Of a DNA stretch of 32,459 nucleotides, positions 25,598 through 32,459 are shown one piece after another (the stretch's first letter is position 1; each line of letters opens with the position of its first letter). This stretch comes from Neobacillus citreus (lineage in GTDB: Bacteria; Bacillota; Bacilli; Bacillales; Cytobacillaceae). Under the pieces are notes generated by a model. The model searched no databases. It was not told where the DNA came from and worked only from the letters and a program-made list of their open reading frames with translations. The stretch is taken from the NCBI RefSeq assembly GCF_018343545.2, contig NZ_JAGYPE020000064.1, positions 1 through 32,459 on the forward strand, in the 5' to 3' direction. The position numbers and the translations under genes are program-made.

Positions 25598-27295
25598 TTA
25601 CATTTCTTCAGGAGCTTCAATCCCTAAGAGACGCAAACCTTCTTTAAGAACGACTGTTACAGAGTAAACAAGTGCCAGGCGTGCGCTTTGTTCCTCGCTC
25701 TGCTCGAGTACTTTAACTTCCGCATAGTATTTATTGAAGACTTGGGCGAGGTCGACAATGTATTTTGCGATTTGGGATGGATCATAATTTTCGCATGCAC
25801 GCTTAATGGCGCTGGAGAATTCCATTAACATGCTGATTACCTTCCACTCGTTTTCCCATGTAGTCTGGTAGACGGACGCCGGTGCCGATTCCGCCTTCCA
25901 TCCAGCTTTTCGTAATATTGAGCTAGCTCTCGCAAATGTATACTGAACATAAGGGCCGGTTTCCCCTTCAAAACGAAGCATTTCCTCTAAGGAGAATTCA
26001 ATATCGTTCATCCGGTTGTTTTTTAAGTCGTGAAAAATAACTGCGCCGACACCGACCTGTTTGGCCACTCCATCTTTGTCTGCCAGATTTGGATTTTTTT
26101 CCTCAATATTATACCGGGCCATCGTGATTGATTCGTTCAAAACTTCCTCCAGGAGGACAACCTTGCCTTTACGGGTCGACATTTTCTTGCCGTCCTTTAG
26201 CATCATCCCAAATGGAATATGGACCATTTTATCGGCCCACTCGAAGCCAGCTTTATTCAATACCGCAATCAGTTGTTTAAAGTGAAGGCTTTGCTCATGG
26301 CCGACGACATATAAAGATTGTGCGAAGTCGTAATTTTCTTTTCGGTAGATAGCAGCCGCTAGGTCACGAGTGGCATACAGCGTCGCTCCATCCGATTTTT
26401 TAATGAGGCATGGCGGAAGCTCCTCTTCGGTCAATTCGACAACCTGGGCCTGGTCAGATTCCACGAGCAGCTGTTTTTCCTCAAGAATCTGGACAACACG
26501 GTCCATTTTATCATTGTAAAAAGCTTCCCCGGCATAGGAGTCAAATTCCACGTTCATAAGCTGATAAATTCTTGAGAACTCCTTTAGGGACTCATCACGG
26601 AACCATTGCCATAAGGAGTGCGCTTCTTGGTCGCCATCTTCAAGCTTTTTAAACCAGCCGCGTCCTTCGTCTTCAAGAGCCGGATTCGTTTCCGCCTCTG
26701 CATGGAATTTAATATACAGGGCAAGCAGTTCCTTGATTGGATTTGCCTTGACCTTTTCCTCATCTCCCCAGCGTTTATAGGCAGAAATCAGCTTTCCGAA
26801 CTGGGTGCCCCAGTCGCCAAGGTGGTTGATTTTGATTGGCTTATAGCCGCATTTTTCAACAATTAAAGCAATGGCATTTCCAATAACAGTAGAACGCAAA
26901 TGCCCCATGGAAAATGGTTTTGCGATATTAGGAGACGACATGTCAATGGTAACATTGCCTCCCTGGCCAAAATCATGGGCGCCATATTTGCCTTTTTCAG
27001 TAATAATGCTGTTAATGATATGTTCGGCGACAAGCTTTTTATTTAAAAACACGTTAAGATAGGCTCCGACCACTTCTACTTTTTCAAAAGTGGGGGACTG
27101 GATTTTTTCGCTTAACTCTTGGGCAATTAAATTCGGTGCCTTACGCTTCAGTTTTGCGAGTGAAAAACACGGGAAAGCTAAATCCCCATGGTCCTGATTT
27201 TTTGGTTTTTCAATTAACTGCTCGATATTCTGGGAGGCTAATTCGCCTTCTAATGCTTGATATAAGACTTCTGCAAGCCCTTTCTTAAAATTCAT
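25598..27295 (-). CDS. argS: arginyl-tRNA synthetase, T-box-regulated type
   Basis: A 565-residue class I synthetase charging tRNA-Arg. The HIGH-type motif is SMGHLRST (Ser129-Thr136) after SSPNIAKPF, and the KMSKS motif is KMSTRKG. This HIGH region follows the SPNIAK-x-GHLRST pattern of E. coli ArgS and some T-box-controlled Gram-positive enzymes. It does not match the B. subtilis ArgS pattern, so it may be a second, ArgS2-type enzyme. The C-terminal DALR-like anticodon-binding domain begins around residue 450 (FARASSILRKAGW). The ribosome site is GGAGGAGG, 9 bases before the ATG. A complete T-box leader precedes it. Confidence 0.95.
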   Translation of the reverse strand: MNFKKGLAEVLYQALEGELASQNIEQLIEKPKNQDHGDLAFPCFSLAKLKRKAPNLIAQELSEKIQSPTFEKVEVVGAYLNVFLNKKLVAEHIINSIITEKGKYGAHDFGQGGNVTIDMSSPNIAKPFSMGHLRSTVIGNAIALIVEKCGYKPIKINHLGDWGTQFGKLISAYKRWGDEEKVKANPIKELLALYIKFHAEAETNPALEDEGRGWFKKLEDGDQEAHSLWQWFRDESLKEFSRIYQLMNVEFDSYAGEAFYNDKMDRVVQILEEKQLLVESDQAQVVELTEEELPPCLIKKSDGATLYATRDLAAAIYRKENYDFAQSLYVVGHEQSLHFKQLIAVLNKAGFEWADKMVHIPFGMMLKDGKKMSTRKGKVVLLEEVLNESITMARYNIEEKNPNLADKDGVAKQVGVGAVIFHDLKNNRMNDIEFSLEEMLRFEGETGPYVQYTFARASSILRKAGWKAESAPASVYQTTWENEWKVISMLMEFSSAIKRACENYDPSQIAKYIVDLAQVFNKYYAEVKVLEQSEEQSARLALVYSVTVVLKEGLRLLGIEAPEEM

Positions 27296-27576
27296 TTCCT
27301 ATGACCTCCTCCAGTTTTTCTATAAATGCAAAAAACTCTCGTCTCTATAAAAAGAGACGAGAGTTTGAAATTCCCGCGGTACCACTCTAATTGTTCATAC
27401 TGAACCAACTTTGATCTTTGTTAACGGAGGACTCTCCGGCACCCTCTACTATTTTCAAGGGCACTTCTCCAAAGTGCGTTTCATTATCTCCTCCGTATCA
27501 GGCTTCCACCACCCCTGACTCGCTTGGACTTACGAGATAACTACTCTCTTTTTCACCGAATTTATTCGCTTAATTA
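27296..27576 (-). promoter_or_regulatory. T-box leader of argS (Arg specifier CGC)
   Basis: On the minus strand: stem I with TTATCTC/GAGATAA and the apical region GCGAGTCAGGGGTGG; specifier loop TGAAACGCAC with Arg codon CGC at 27478-27476; stem II GCACTT/AAGTGC; the T-box AGAGTGGTACCGCGGG (27388-27373); then a terminator with 14-bp arms AAACTCTCGTCTCT/AGAGACGAGAGTTT (27333-27366). Uncharged tRNA-Arg should bind specifier and T-box and favour the antiterminator. The specifier is inferred from position by comparison with other T-boxes. Confidence 0.93.
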
Positions 27577-27582
27577 TTGGTT

Positions 27583-27611
27583 ATTATACTGGAAAGAAAC
27601 GGTTTTATCCA
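27583..27611 (-). promoter_or_regulatory. Promoter of the argS T-box leader
   Basis: Minus strand: TGGATA (27611-27606), a 17-bp spacer and a perfect TATAAT (27588-27583). It would start the leader near 27576. Confidence 0.65.
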
Positions 27612-27677
27612 GTCCTTGCTGATGTTTTTGATGAATTTTTCCGTTCTGGAAATTCTATTCGTAAAGGAGGGATTTGT

Positions 27678-27929
27678 ATGGCGAGAAGAAACAAAATTCT
27701 TGTCCCAGAGGCGAGAAGCGGGTTAGATCAGTTAAAGGCTAAGGTCGTGCAGGCACAGCGTCCTGAGGATGCCAAATTTGAGGCCGCTGAAGAAGTGGGC
27801 GTACCCTTATCAAAAGGCTATAACGGCAAGCTGACCTCGGAACAAGCCGGCAAGGTTGGCGGCCGGCTTGGCGGCAGCATGGTCCGCGAACTCGTCAAAA
27901 TGGCTCAGCAAAACCTAAGCAAAAAATAA
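27678..27929 (+). CDS. alpha/beta-type small acid-soluble spore protein
   Basis: An 83-residue SASP. These proteins coat forespore DNA and protect it from UV; the germination protease GPR degrades them. The family signatures are the N-terminal MARRNKILVPEARSGLDQLK, FEAAEEVGVPL as the counterpart of the GPR cleavage region, and the C-terminal GGRLGGSMVRELVKMAQQNL. AAAGGAGGG lies 8 bases before the ATG. Upstream, TGAATT (27632) with CTATTCG (27655) is a weak sigma-G-like candidate only. It is convergent with tetR. Confidence 0.93.
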   Translation: MARRNKILVPEARSGLDQLKAKVVQAQRPEDAKFEAAEEVGVPLSKGYNGKLTSEQAGKVGGRLGGSMVRELVKMAQQNLSKK

Positions 27930-27948
27930 CCCAAACTAAAAGAACTGG

Positions 27949-27977
27949 AGCACTGGGGCCTGTCCCCCAGTGCTTTA
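27949..27977. terminator. Terminator between SASP gene and tetR
   Basis: The 10-bp stem AGCACTGGGG/CCCCAGTGCT has a 6-base loop and is followed by TTTAT on the plus strand. It lies between two converging genes and may serve both. Confidence 0.7.
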
Positions 27978-27982
27978 TCGCG

Positions 27983-28561
27983 TTACTTTCCTCTTGGCAG
28001 CCCCTTTAACAAAAACACCTTCATAATTTCCGCAATTTGCTCAGAGCTTAACGGGTCATGATTTTTTTCCCAATCCGAAACCAATGCGATATACATTTTT
28101 AGCAAAAGAAAGCTAGTTATTTCCGGGTTCACCGCTGGGATTGCTCCCTTAGCAATAGCCGTTTCGATTTTATCCTTTAAATAACCAATAATTTCGTCCT
28201 CCACATGCTGGAGCATTTCCGAAACTGCTAAAGTTCCCATTTCCGCCTCTTCTTGTACCAATTTAATCATTAATTGGTGCCTAGAGCGGAATTCCAGTAA
28301 ACGATAAAGGGCCCGATGGACATTTTCCGTAAAGGGCAATTCCGGGTTAATGACAGAATCCGCCTCCGCAATCATTTCCTTCACTAAAGAAGAAATAATT
28401 TCTTCAAATAACTCCTCTTTATTTTTAAAAAATGTATAAATGGTTCCCTTTCCGACGTTTGCAAGCTTGGCAACTTGGTCCATGGTCGTTGCTTTATAGC
28501 CAAACAAGGAAAAAGACTTAGTTGCTGCCTCCACAATCATTCTTCTGCGATCAGGTGCCAT
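27983..28561 (-). CDS. TetR/AcrR-family transcription regulator
   Basis: A 192-residue TetR protein. The N-terminal helix-turn-helix is typical: ATKSFSLFGYKATTMDQVAK then ANVGKGTIYTFFKNKEELF. The start was set at ATG 28561 (MAPDRRRM) with AGAAGGA 8 bases before it, rather than the ATG six codons upstream. The C-terminal helical ligand domain shows nothing diagnostic. No efflux or fatty-acid gene adjoins it, so the target is unknown. An inverted repeat lies in its promoter region (28580-28604). Confidence 0.92.
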   Translation of the reverse strand: MAPDRRRMIVEAATKSFSLFGYKATTMDQVAKLANVGKGTIYTFFKNKEELFEEIISSLVKEMIAEADSVINPELPFTENVHRALYRLLEFRSRHQLMIKLVQEEAEMGTLAVSEMLQHVEDEIIGYLKDKIETAIAKGAIPAVNPEITSFLLLKMYIALVSDWEKNHDPLSSEQIAEIMKVFLLKGLPRGK

Positions 28562-28578
28562 AGCGCACATCCTTCTCA

Positions 28579-28604
28579 TTGACTAATTTGGTTCTACGGT
28601 CAAT
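28579..28604. promoter_or_regulatory. Possible TetR autoregulatory operator
   Basis: ATTGAC and GTCAAT form 6-bp arms separated by about 14 bp just upstream of the tetR start. TetR regulators commonly repress their own gene through such repeats. This is a candidate by position and symmetry only. Confidence 0.35.
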
Positions 28605-28745
28605 TAATATGCTTTTACTATAGCACAGCCTGAATTCGGTTTCAAATTTATCTGGAAGGTTTTTGGAAGGCTGTCAAACTTGCGGAAATTTGGCTAGTCA
28701 ATAATTATAAAATCGTACAGTGTCAATCTCAGACACTCTGCTGTT

Positions 28746-28776
28746 AAAAAACCGGAGGCGGTTTGCCTCCGGTTTT
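28746..28776 (-). terminator. Terminator of the SPFH-RHH operon
   Basis: The stem AAAACCGGAGGC/GCCTCCGGTTTT has a loop of about 5 bases and is followed by T residues on the minus strand. It overlaps the stop of the small RHH gene. Confidence 0.9.
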
Positions 28777-28957
28777 AATCTTCTTCTTTTTCTCTGGACG
28801 TTTTTGAGTTTTTTAATCTTCCGGCATCCTTTAATGCCTTTTTTATAATCAGTTCAATCTGGGCATTCACACTGCGGAATTCATCGTCTGCCCATTTCTC
28901 CAAAGCATCATATATTTTCTGATCAACGCGCAGTAAAAACCGCTTCTTATCGGCCAC
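28775..28957 (-). CDS. Arc/CopG-like ribbon-helix-helix protein (60 aa)
   Basis: A 60-residue basic protein resembling Arc-type ribbon-helix-helix DNA-binding proteins: KRFLLRVDQKIYDALEKWAD, then RSVNAQIELIIKKALKDAG. The start is GTG, with AAGGTAG upstream. It follows the SPFH gene by 12 bp and shares its terminator, so the two form one operon. It may regulate its own operon (inference). No toxin gene accompanies it, so a toxin-antitoxin role is not supported. Confidence 0.85.
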   Translation of the reverse strand: MADKKRFLLRVDQKIYDALEKWADDEFRSVNAQIELIIKKALKDAGRLKNSKTSREKEED

Positions 28958-28969
28958 ATCATCACTACC

Positions 28970-29836
28970 TTAATAAATCGATCCTGTATTAATTACCGGC
29001 TGGCTTCCCTTATCAGAAACGATGGCAACCATTAAATTATTCACCATTTGCGCTTTCTTTTCCTCATCCAGTTCGACAATTCCTTCATCCTTTAATTGAT
29101 CAATTGCCGATTTGACCATGGATACCGCACCTTCAACAATGACCTTGCGCGCTGCGAGGACCGCTTTGGCCTGCTGTCTTTGCAGCATCGCATGGGCAAT
29201 TTCACTCGAATACGCCAGATGCATGATCCTTGCTTCAATAATTTCCACACCGGCCAATTCCAAGCGTTTCTGCAAGTCCTTTGTCAACTCGTCACCAACC
29301 TCATCCGAGTGCTGCCTTAACGATACTTCATAATCATTGTTGACATTATCATATGGGTACTGGCTGGCGATATGGCGCAGGCCTGTTTCACTTTGCGTAT
29401 GCACAAACGTTTTGTAGTTTTCAACATCAAAAACGGCTTTGGCAGAATCAAACACCTTATATACAACTACCGCAGCGATTTCGATCGGGTTCCCTTCCAA
29501 ATCATTTACCTTTAATTTATCACTATTGAAGTTAATTACCCTTAGGGATACTGTTTTTCTTAAGGTTAAAGGAATCGTCAACCAAAATCCTTCCTGTTTG
29601 ATCACTCCGAGGTAGCGGCCAAATAAAGTAAATACCTTTGCTTGATTCGGCTGAATGACAGTGAACCCGGAAAGCAGGAGAAACAACACCACAACACCAA
29701 TCACTGCGAGGACAAAAGATACAGGACTTTCAGTTAAGGTAAATTGCCTGAATGAAAATACTACCGCCGCCCCGATTAACAGAAACAATAATACCCCCAA
29801 AAATCCATTAATTTTGAACATATCTTTCTCTCTCAT
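28970..29836 (-). CDS. SPFH/band 7 membrane scaffold protein
   Basis: A 288-residue SPFH (stomatin/prohibitin/flotillin) protein. Two N-terminal hydrophobic segments (about residues 7-57) are followed by the SPFH domain, starting FTVIQPNQAKVFTLFGRYLG, and a C-terminal helical region (IAHAMLQRQQAKAVLAARKV). Such proteins organise membrane domains and often partner with membrane proteases; no NfeD or protease gene is next to it. The start was set at ATG 29836 behind GGGGAG. The promoter region holds a palindrome at 29872-29886. Confidence 0.92.
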   Translation of the reverse strand: MREKDMFKINGFLGVLLFLLIGAAVVFSFRQFTLTESPVSFVLAVIGVVVLFLLLSGFTVIQPNQAKVFTLFGRYLGVIKQEGFWLTIPLTLRKTVSLRVINFNSDKLKVNDLEGNPIEIAAVVVYKVFDSAKAVFDVENYKTFVHTQSETGLRHIASQYPYDNVNNDYEVSLRQHSDEVGDELTKDLQKRLELAGVEIIEARIMHLAYSSEIAHAMLQRQQAKAVLAARKVIVEGAVSMVKSAIDQLKDEGIVELDEEKKAQMVNNLMVAIVSDKGSQPVINTGSIY

Positions 29837-29871
29837 CCCAACCACTCCCCTTTTGAAAAATTTTTCCATCT

Positions 29872-29899
29872 ATATCATTATGATATCATTTCGGTATCA
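29872..29899. promoter_or_regulatory. Palindromic operator candidate upstream of the SPFH gene
   Basis: ATATCAT-T-ATGATAT (29872-29886) is a perfect 7-1-7 inverted repeat. It overlaps a second, looser repeat, TGATA-N9-TATCA (29881-29899). It lies 36 bp before the SPFH start on the minus strand, where a repressor would block transcription. The cognate regulator is unknown. Confidence 0.45.
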
Positions 29900-30019
29900 A
29901 AAGGTGAAGGAATATTTACCTATATTTTTTTACCCGGTTTGGCGTTATTAACGGTAACATTTTCACTAACTTTATAGTATAATCCCTTTATCTGGTAGAT
30001 TCGGAGGTTATAATTTAGC

Positions 30020-30601
30020 ATGTCTATTATGGAAATTAATATTAATGTGTTTCGAATGATTAATAATTTGGGGAAACAATACGACTTTTTGAATCCTCCC
30101 ATTATGGCTATCGCTGAATACACGCTGTATGTGTTAATACTGGCTTTAGTGTTGTATTTGTTTACAGGCGGTAGAAAAAATAAAGTGATGGTCATTTGCT
30201 CGGTATTCACCTTGTTAATGGCAGAAGGTCTAGGAAAACTGGCAGGAATGCTCCACTCCAATAATCAACCCTTCGCTGAACTGTCCAACGTCAATAAACT
30301 TATCGAGAAAGCAGTCGACAATTCCTTCCCTAGCGACCATACGATGATATTTTTCTCCCTATGCGTAACGTTCTGGCTTTTCAGGAGAGGCTGGAGTTTC
30401 TTGTGGATCCTGTTGGCTGTGCTTGTAGGGTTTTCGCGGATATGGGTAGGGGTTCATTATCCAGGGGACGTTTTGGTCGCTGCTATCCTTAGTATCATAT
30501 CTGCTCTAGTTGTGCACCGGTTCGTTCCAAGACTTAAATTTATGCAAAACATAGCAGGAGAACAACACATTCCAAACCGGACGAAATACGAAGAGCTTTA
30601 A
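30020..30601 (+). CDS. bcrC: undecaprenyl-diphosphatase, BcrC/PAP2 type
   Basis: A 193-residue PAP2-superfamily membrane protein that converts undecaprenyl pyrophosphate to undecaprenyl phosphate, recycling the wall lipid carrier and giving bacitracin tolerance. Length equals B. subtilis BcrC. Motif C2 is PSDH (104-107) with catalytic His107. Motif C3 is SRIWVGVHYPGD (Ser139, Arg140, His146, Asp150). In motif C1 the usual Arg-Pro is Gln-Pro (NNQPF, Gln83). I recall this form in other Bacillus homologues. The ATG lies 12 bases after CGGAGG, somewhat far. No ECF sigma-type promoter was recognised. Confidence 0.92.
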   Translation: MSIMEININVFRMINNLGKQYDFLNPPIMAIAEYTLYVLILALVLYLFTGGRKNKVMVICSVFTLLMAEGLGKLAGMLHSNNQPFAELSNVNKLIEKAVDNSFPSDHTMIFFSLCVTFWLFRRGWSFLWILLAVLVGFSRIWVGVHYPGDVLVAAILSIISALVVHRFVPRLKFMQNIAGEQHIPNRTKYEEL

Positions 30602-30618
30602 TATTTAATAACGGAAAG

Positions 30619-30650
30619 AAACGCTTGGATAAAAATCCAAGCGTTTTTAA
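30619..30650 (+). terminator. bcrC terminator
   Basis: The perfect 12-bp stem AAACGCTTGGAT/ATCCAAGCGTTT has loop AAAA and runs into TTTTT. Confidence 0.9.
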
Positions 30651-30653
30651 TTG

Positions 30654-30832
30654 TACTATACTATTCAAACGTTTGATTAAAGCGGAAAGGCTATTGTGCT
30701 TTACTATTCAATCGTTTAATTAAATATCGGAATGGGGGAAAATCTTGCATTTACAGGAGTTTCCTTTCTTTATGTTATACAAATCAATCGTTTAATTAAC
30801 AGAGGTACTATACTATTCAAACGTTTAATTAA
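30654..30832. repeat. Four copies of a TCAAACGTTTGATTAA-type operator-like motif
   Basis: Copies at 30654-30680, 30700-30723, 30777-30799 and 30806-30832. Copies 1 and 4 share TACTATACTATTCAAACGTTT followed by GATTAA or AATTAA; copies 2 and 3 have TCAATCGTTTAATTAA. Copy 1 contains the perfect 12-bp palindrome TCAAACGTTTGA. Core-to-core distances are 43, 76 and 33 bp. The palindrome resembles TetR-type operators. The 360-bp gap between bcrC and the NERD gene contains these, the bcrC terminator and no gene that I can support. Confidence 0.75.
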
Positions 30833-30961
30833 CTTAAACAACAATATCTGACCTTTGTAATTGTCGATATTTTTAGAAGGTTAACAAAATATTCATTTCT
30901 TGAGGCAGTGGGGCAGGCCGATTCCGTTTAAAATGGACTTGGAGTTTATTTTTAGAAAAGG

Positions 30962-31879
30962 ATGTGGTCGGATGTGAATTTAAAACCGCTCGCTGAATCG
31001 AAGAGATTTAAAATTTACCGTTTTCTAAATACGAGGATGGAGTTACTGCCAGACGATAGGTGGAATTACCAAAAATTGAAAAGCGGCTTTGAAGGTGAGT
31101 TGTTTTTTCAGTCTTTAACGGACAAGCTTCAATGCAACTGCTATGTGTTAAACGATTTACTGTTTGAATTAAATGGCACTACGTTCCAAATCGATTCATT
31201 GATTATTTTTCAAGATATTATCTCGTTGAATGAAGTTAAAAATTTTAGAGGGGATTTTTTTTATCAAGATGGTAAGTTCTATGATTCTAATGGAAAGGAA
31301 CGCAAAGACCCCTTAGTCCAATTGGAAAATTGCGAGTCTATGTTTCGCCAATTGCTGGAAAAGCTTGGCTTTAAATTCACTGTTATAGGGAAAGTTGTCC
31401 ACGTGAACCCCGAATTCACCCTTTACCAAGTTCCTCTAAAGGTCCCGATCATTTTTCCAACTCAACTTAATACTTATATGCGGAAATTAGAAGCGGCCCC
31501 GGCTGCTCTGAATAGCAAACATCGGAAACTCGTAGAAAAATTATTATCCCTGCATCTGGCAGAAAACCCCTATGCCAAATTACCTGACTATGAATATGGA
31601 AAGATGCGGAAAGGGCTTACATGCGGGATTTGCTGCTCATTTCAGGTTTCGGTTAATGGCCAGCAATGTGTTTGCGGTGATTGTGGGCACGAGGAAAAAG
31701 TCGAGTCGGCGGTACTTCGGCACGTGGAGGAACTGCGTCTGCTGTTTCCGGATTTCAAGGTTACTACTAATTTGGTGTTTGAGTGGTGTGGTGGGGGTGT
31801 GGATAAGAAGAGGATTCGTCGGATTCTAGAAAAGAAATATAAAAGAGTCGGGGTTCACCAATGGACATATTACGAATAA
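30962..31879 (+). CDS. NERD-domain protein (nuclease-related) with Cys-rich C-terminus
   Basis: A 305-residue protein. The N-terminal half is a NERD domain: SGFEGELFFQSL (Glu45), FQIDSLIIF (Asp78) and NEVKNFRG (Glu91-x-Lys93), the layout of a PD-(D/E)xK nuclease core. The region around 219-250 has closely spaced cysteines (CGICC, then CVCGDCG), a likely zinc ribbon. The basic C-terminus could bind DNA. The start may be ATG 30962 (AAAAGG directly before it) or GTG 30974. Substrate unknown. The stop is 35 bp before the 52-bp repeat array, and the TetR-like motif cluster lies upstream. Confidence 0.88.
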   Translation: MWSDVNLKPLAESKRFKIYRFLNTRMELLPDDRWNYQKLKSGFEGELFFQSLTDKLQCNCYVLNDLLFELNGTTFQIDSLIIFQDIISLNEVKNFRGDFFYQDGKFYDSNGKERKDPLVQLENCESMFRQLLEKLGFKFTVIGKVVHVNPEFTLYQVPLKVPIIFPTQLNTYMRKLEAAPAALNSKHRKLVEKLLSLHLAENPYAKLPDYEYGKMRKGLTCGICCSFQVSVNGQQCVCGDCGHEEKVESAVLRHVEELRLLFPDFKVTTNLVFEWCGGGVDKKRIRRILEKKYKRVGVHQWTYYE

Positions 31880-31914
31880 AGATTAAGGTAACTTAAAAAC
31901 AGGTAATTTTTATT

Positions 31915-32459
31915 GGGCTTTGTTTACCTTTTGGGTGGTTTTGGTCTTCATCAAATTTATGAAGACATTTCCTCACTTGCCTCGAGTGATTTTGGTCCTC
32001 ATCGAGATTATGAAGGACATTTCCTACTTGCCTTGGATGGTTTTGGTCCTCATCAGGCTTATGAAGGACTTTTCCTCACTTGCCTTGGATGGTTTTAGTC
32101 TTCATCAGCTTTATGAAGGACTTTTCCTCACTTGTCTCGGGTGGTTTTGGTCCTCATCGGCCTTATGAAGGACATTTTCCCACTTGCCTCGGATGGTTTT
32201 GGTCTTCATCGTTCTTATGAAGGACATTTTCTCGCTTGTCTCGGGTGGCTTTGGTCCTCATCAGGCTTATGAAGGACATTTCTTCACTCGCCTTGGATGG
32301 TTTTGGCCTTCATCGGCCTTATGAAGGACATTTTCCCGCTTGTCTCGGATGGTTTTGGTCTTCATCAACTTTATGAAGGACATTTCCTCACTTGTCTCGG
32401 GTGGTTTTGGTCCTCATCGGCCTTATGAAGGACATTTCCTCACTTGCCTCGGGTGGTTT
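31915..32459. repeat. Right tandem array of 52-bp repeats (ten or more units, continues off the window)
   Basis: TTATGAAGGAC anchors (at the A of ATG) lie at 31959, 32010, 32061, 32113, 32165, 32217, 32269, 32321, 32373 and 32425. The steps are 51, 51, then 52 seven times. Each unit reads ATGAAGGACATTTCCTCAC, then TTGCCTCGGGTGG, then TTTTGGTCCTCATCGGCCTT. GGTCCT and AGGACA half-sites alternate as in the left array. The two families match at AAGGACATTTC, TTTTG and CCT-CATC but differ between. The array lies directly downstream of the NERD gene; reading frames in it are artefacts. The array is cut by the window end. Confidence 0.94.

Noticed and set aside
28775..28957. Toxin-antitoxin module with the RHH protein as antitoxin
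   Set aside because: No toxin-like partner gene adjoins; the partner is an SPFH protein.
31913..32168. Open reading frames of 61 and 82 codons in the right array
   Set aside because: Same reason: frames of tandem repeat sequence, with no start signals.
31915..32459. CRISPR array
   Set aside because: The units have no unique spacers between conserved repeats, the period covers the whole unit, and no cas gene is near.

Overview
The window comes from the chromosome of a spore-forming member of the Bacillaceae (Bacillus or Neobacillus-like). The evidence is a Bacillus-type tRNA cluster next to 16S rRNA, spore genes (cmpA, an alpha/beta-type SASP, a ydcC lipoprotein with a sigma-E-type promoter), and gene order matching the B. 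subtilis ddl-murF-cshA-ydbS-ydbT-rhomboid-acpS-ydcC-alr-ndoAI-ndoA-tex-cmpA-sprT-tRNA block. I made this comparison from memory of the B. subtilis map, not by alignment.

Region 1-1200: the 5' end of a 16S rRNA and nine tRNA genes (Gly, Pro, Arg, Leu, Leu, Gln, Glu, Ser, Asn by increasing coordinate), all on the minus strand behind one near-consensus sigma-A promoter. The tRNA-Leu(GAG) anticodon arm contains the 17-bp sequence known as the ICEBs1 attachment site, here unoccupied. Region 1200-5300: sprT-like gene, the tiny cmpA gene (36 codons, plus strand), tex, a 0.3-kb tandem array of 52-bp repeats, and the ndoAI-ndoA antitoxin-toxin pair. The rsb-sigB operon that lies between ndoA and tex in B. 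subtilis is absent. Region 5400-18050: alr, ydcC, acpS, a rhomboid protease (plus strand), ydbT-ydbS, uvsE, cshA, an esterase, murF, ddl and an unrecognised gene: cell-wall precursor synthesis, lipid-carrier activation, RNA remodelling and UV repair.

Region 18050-22280 (plus strand): mgtE magnesium channel, an intergenic segment rich in stem-loops, a rodA/ftsW-type glycan polymerase, a DedA membrane protein and a run of degenerate palindromes. Region 22280-29870 (mostly minus): a guanidine-I riboswitch driving a ykkCD-like SMR exporter pair, ogt, an MFS transporter, a DinB-fold protein, an arginyl-tRNA synthetase behind a complete T-box leader (Arg specifier CGC), a SASP gene (plus), a TetR regulator, and an SPFH protein with a small ribbon-helix-helix protein. 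Region 30000-32459 (plus): bcrC-type undecaprenyl-pyrophosphate phosphatase, a cluster of four TetR-operator-like motifs, a NERD nuclease-domain gene, and immediately after it a second, larger array of the same 52-bp repeat family, running off the window edge.

The most unusual signal is this 52-bp repeat family. Two arrays about 27 kb apart share period and architecture (alternating AAGGACA and TGTCCTT half-sites) but have different spacer sequences; one array abuts a NERD-domain gene. Second are the multi-hairpin segment before rodA and the operator cluster before the NERD gene.
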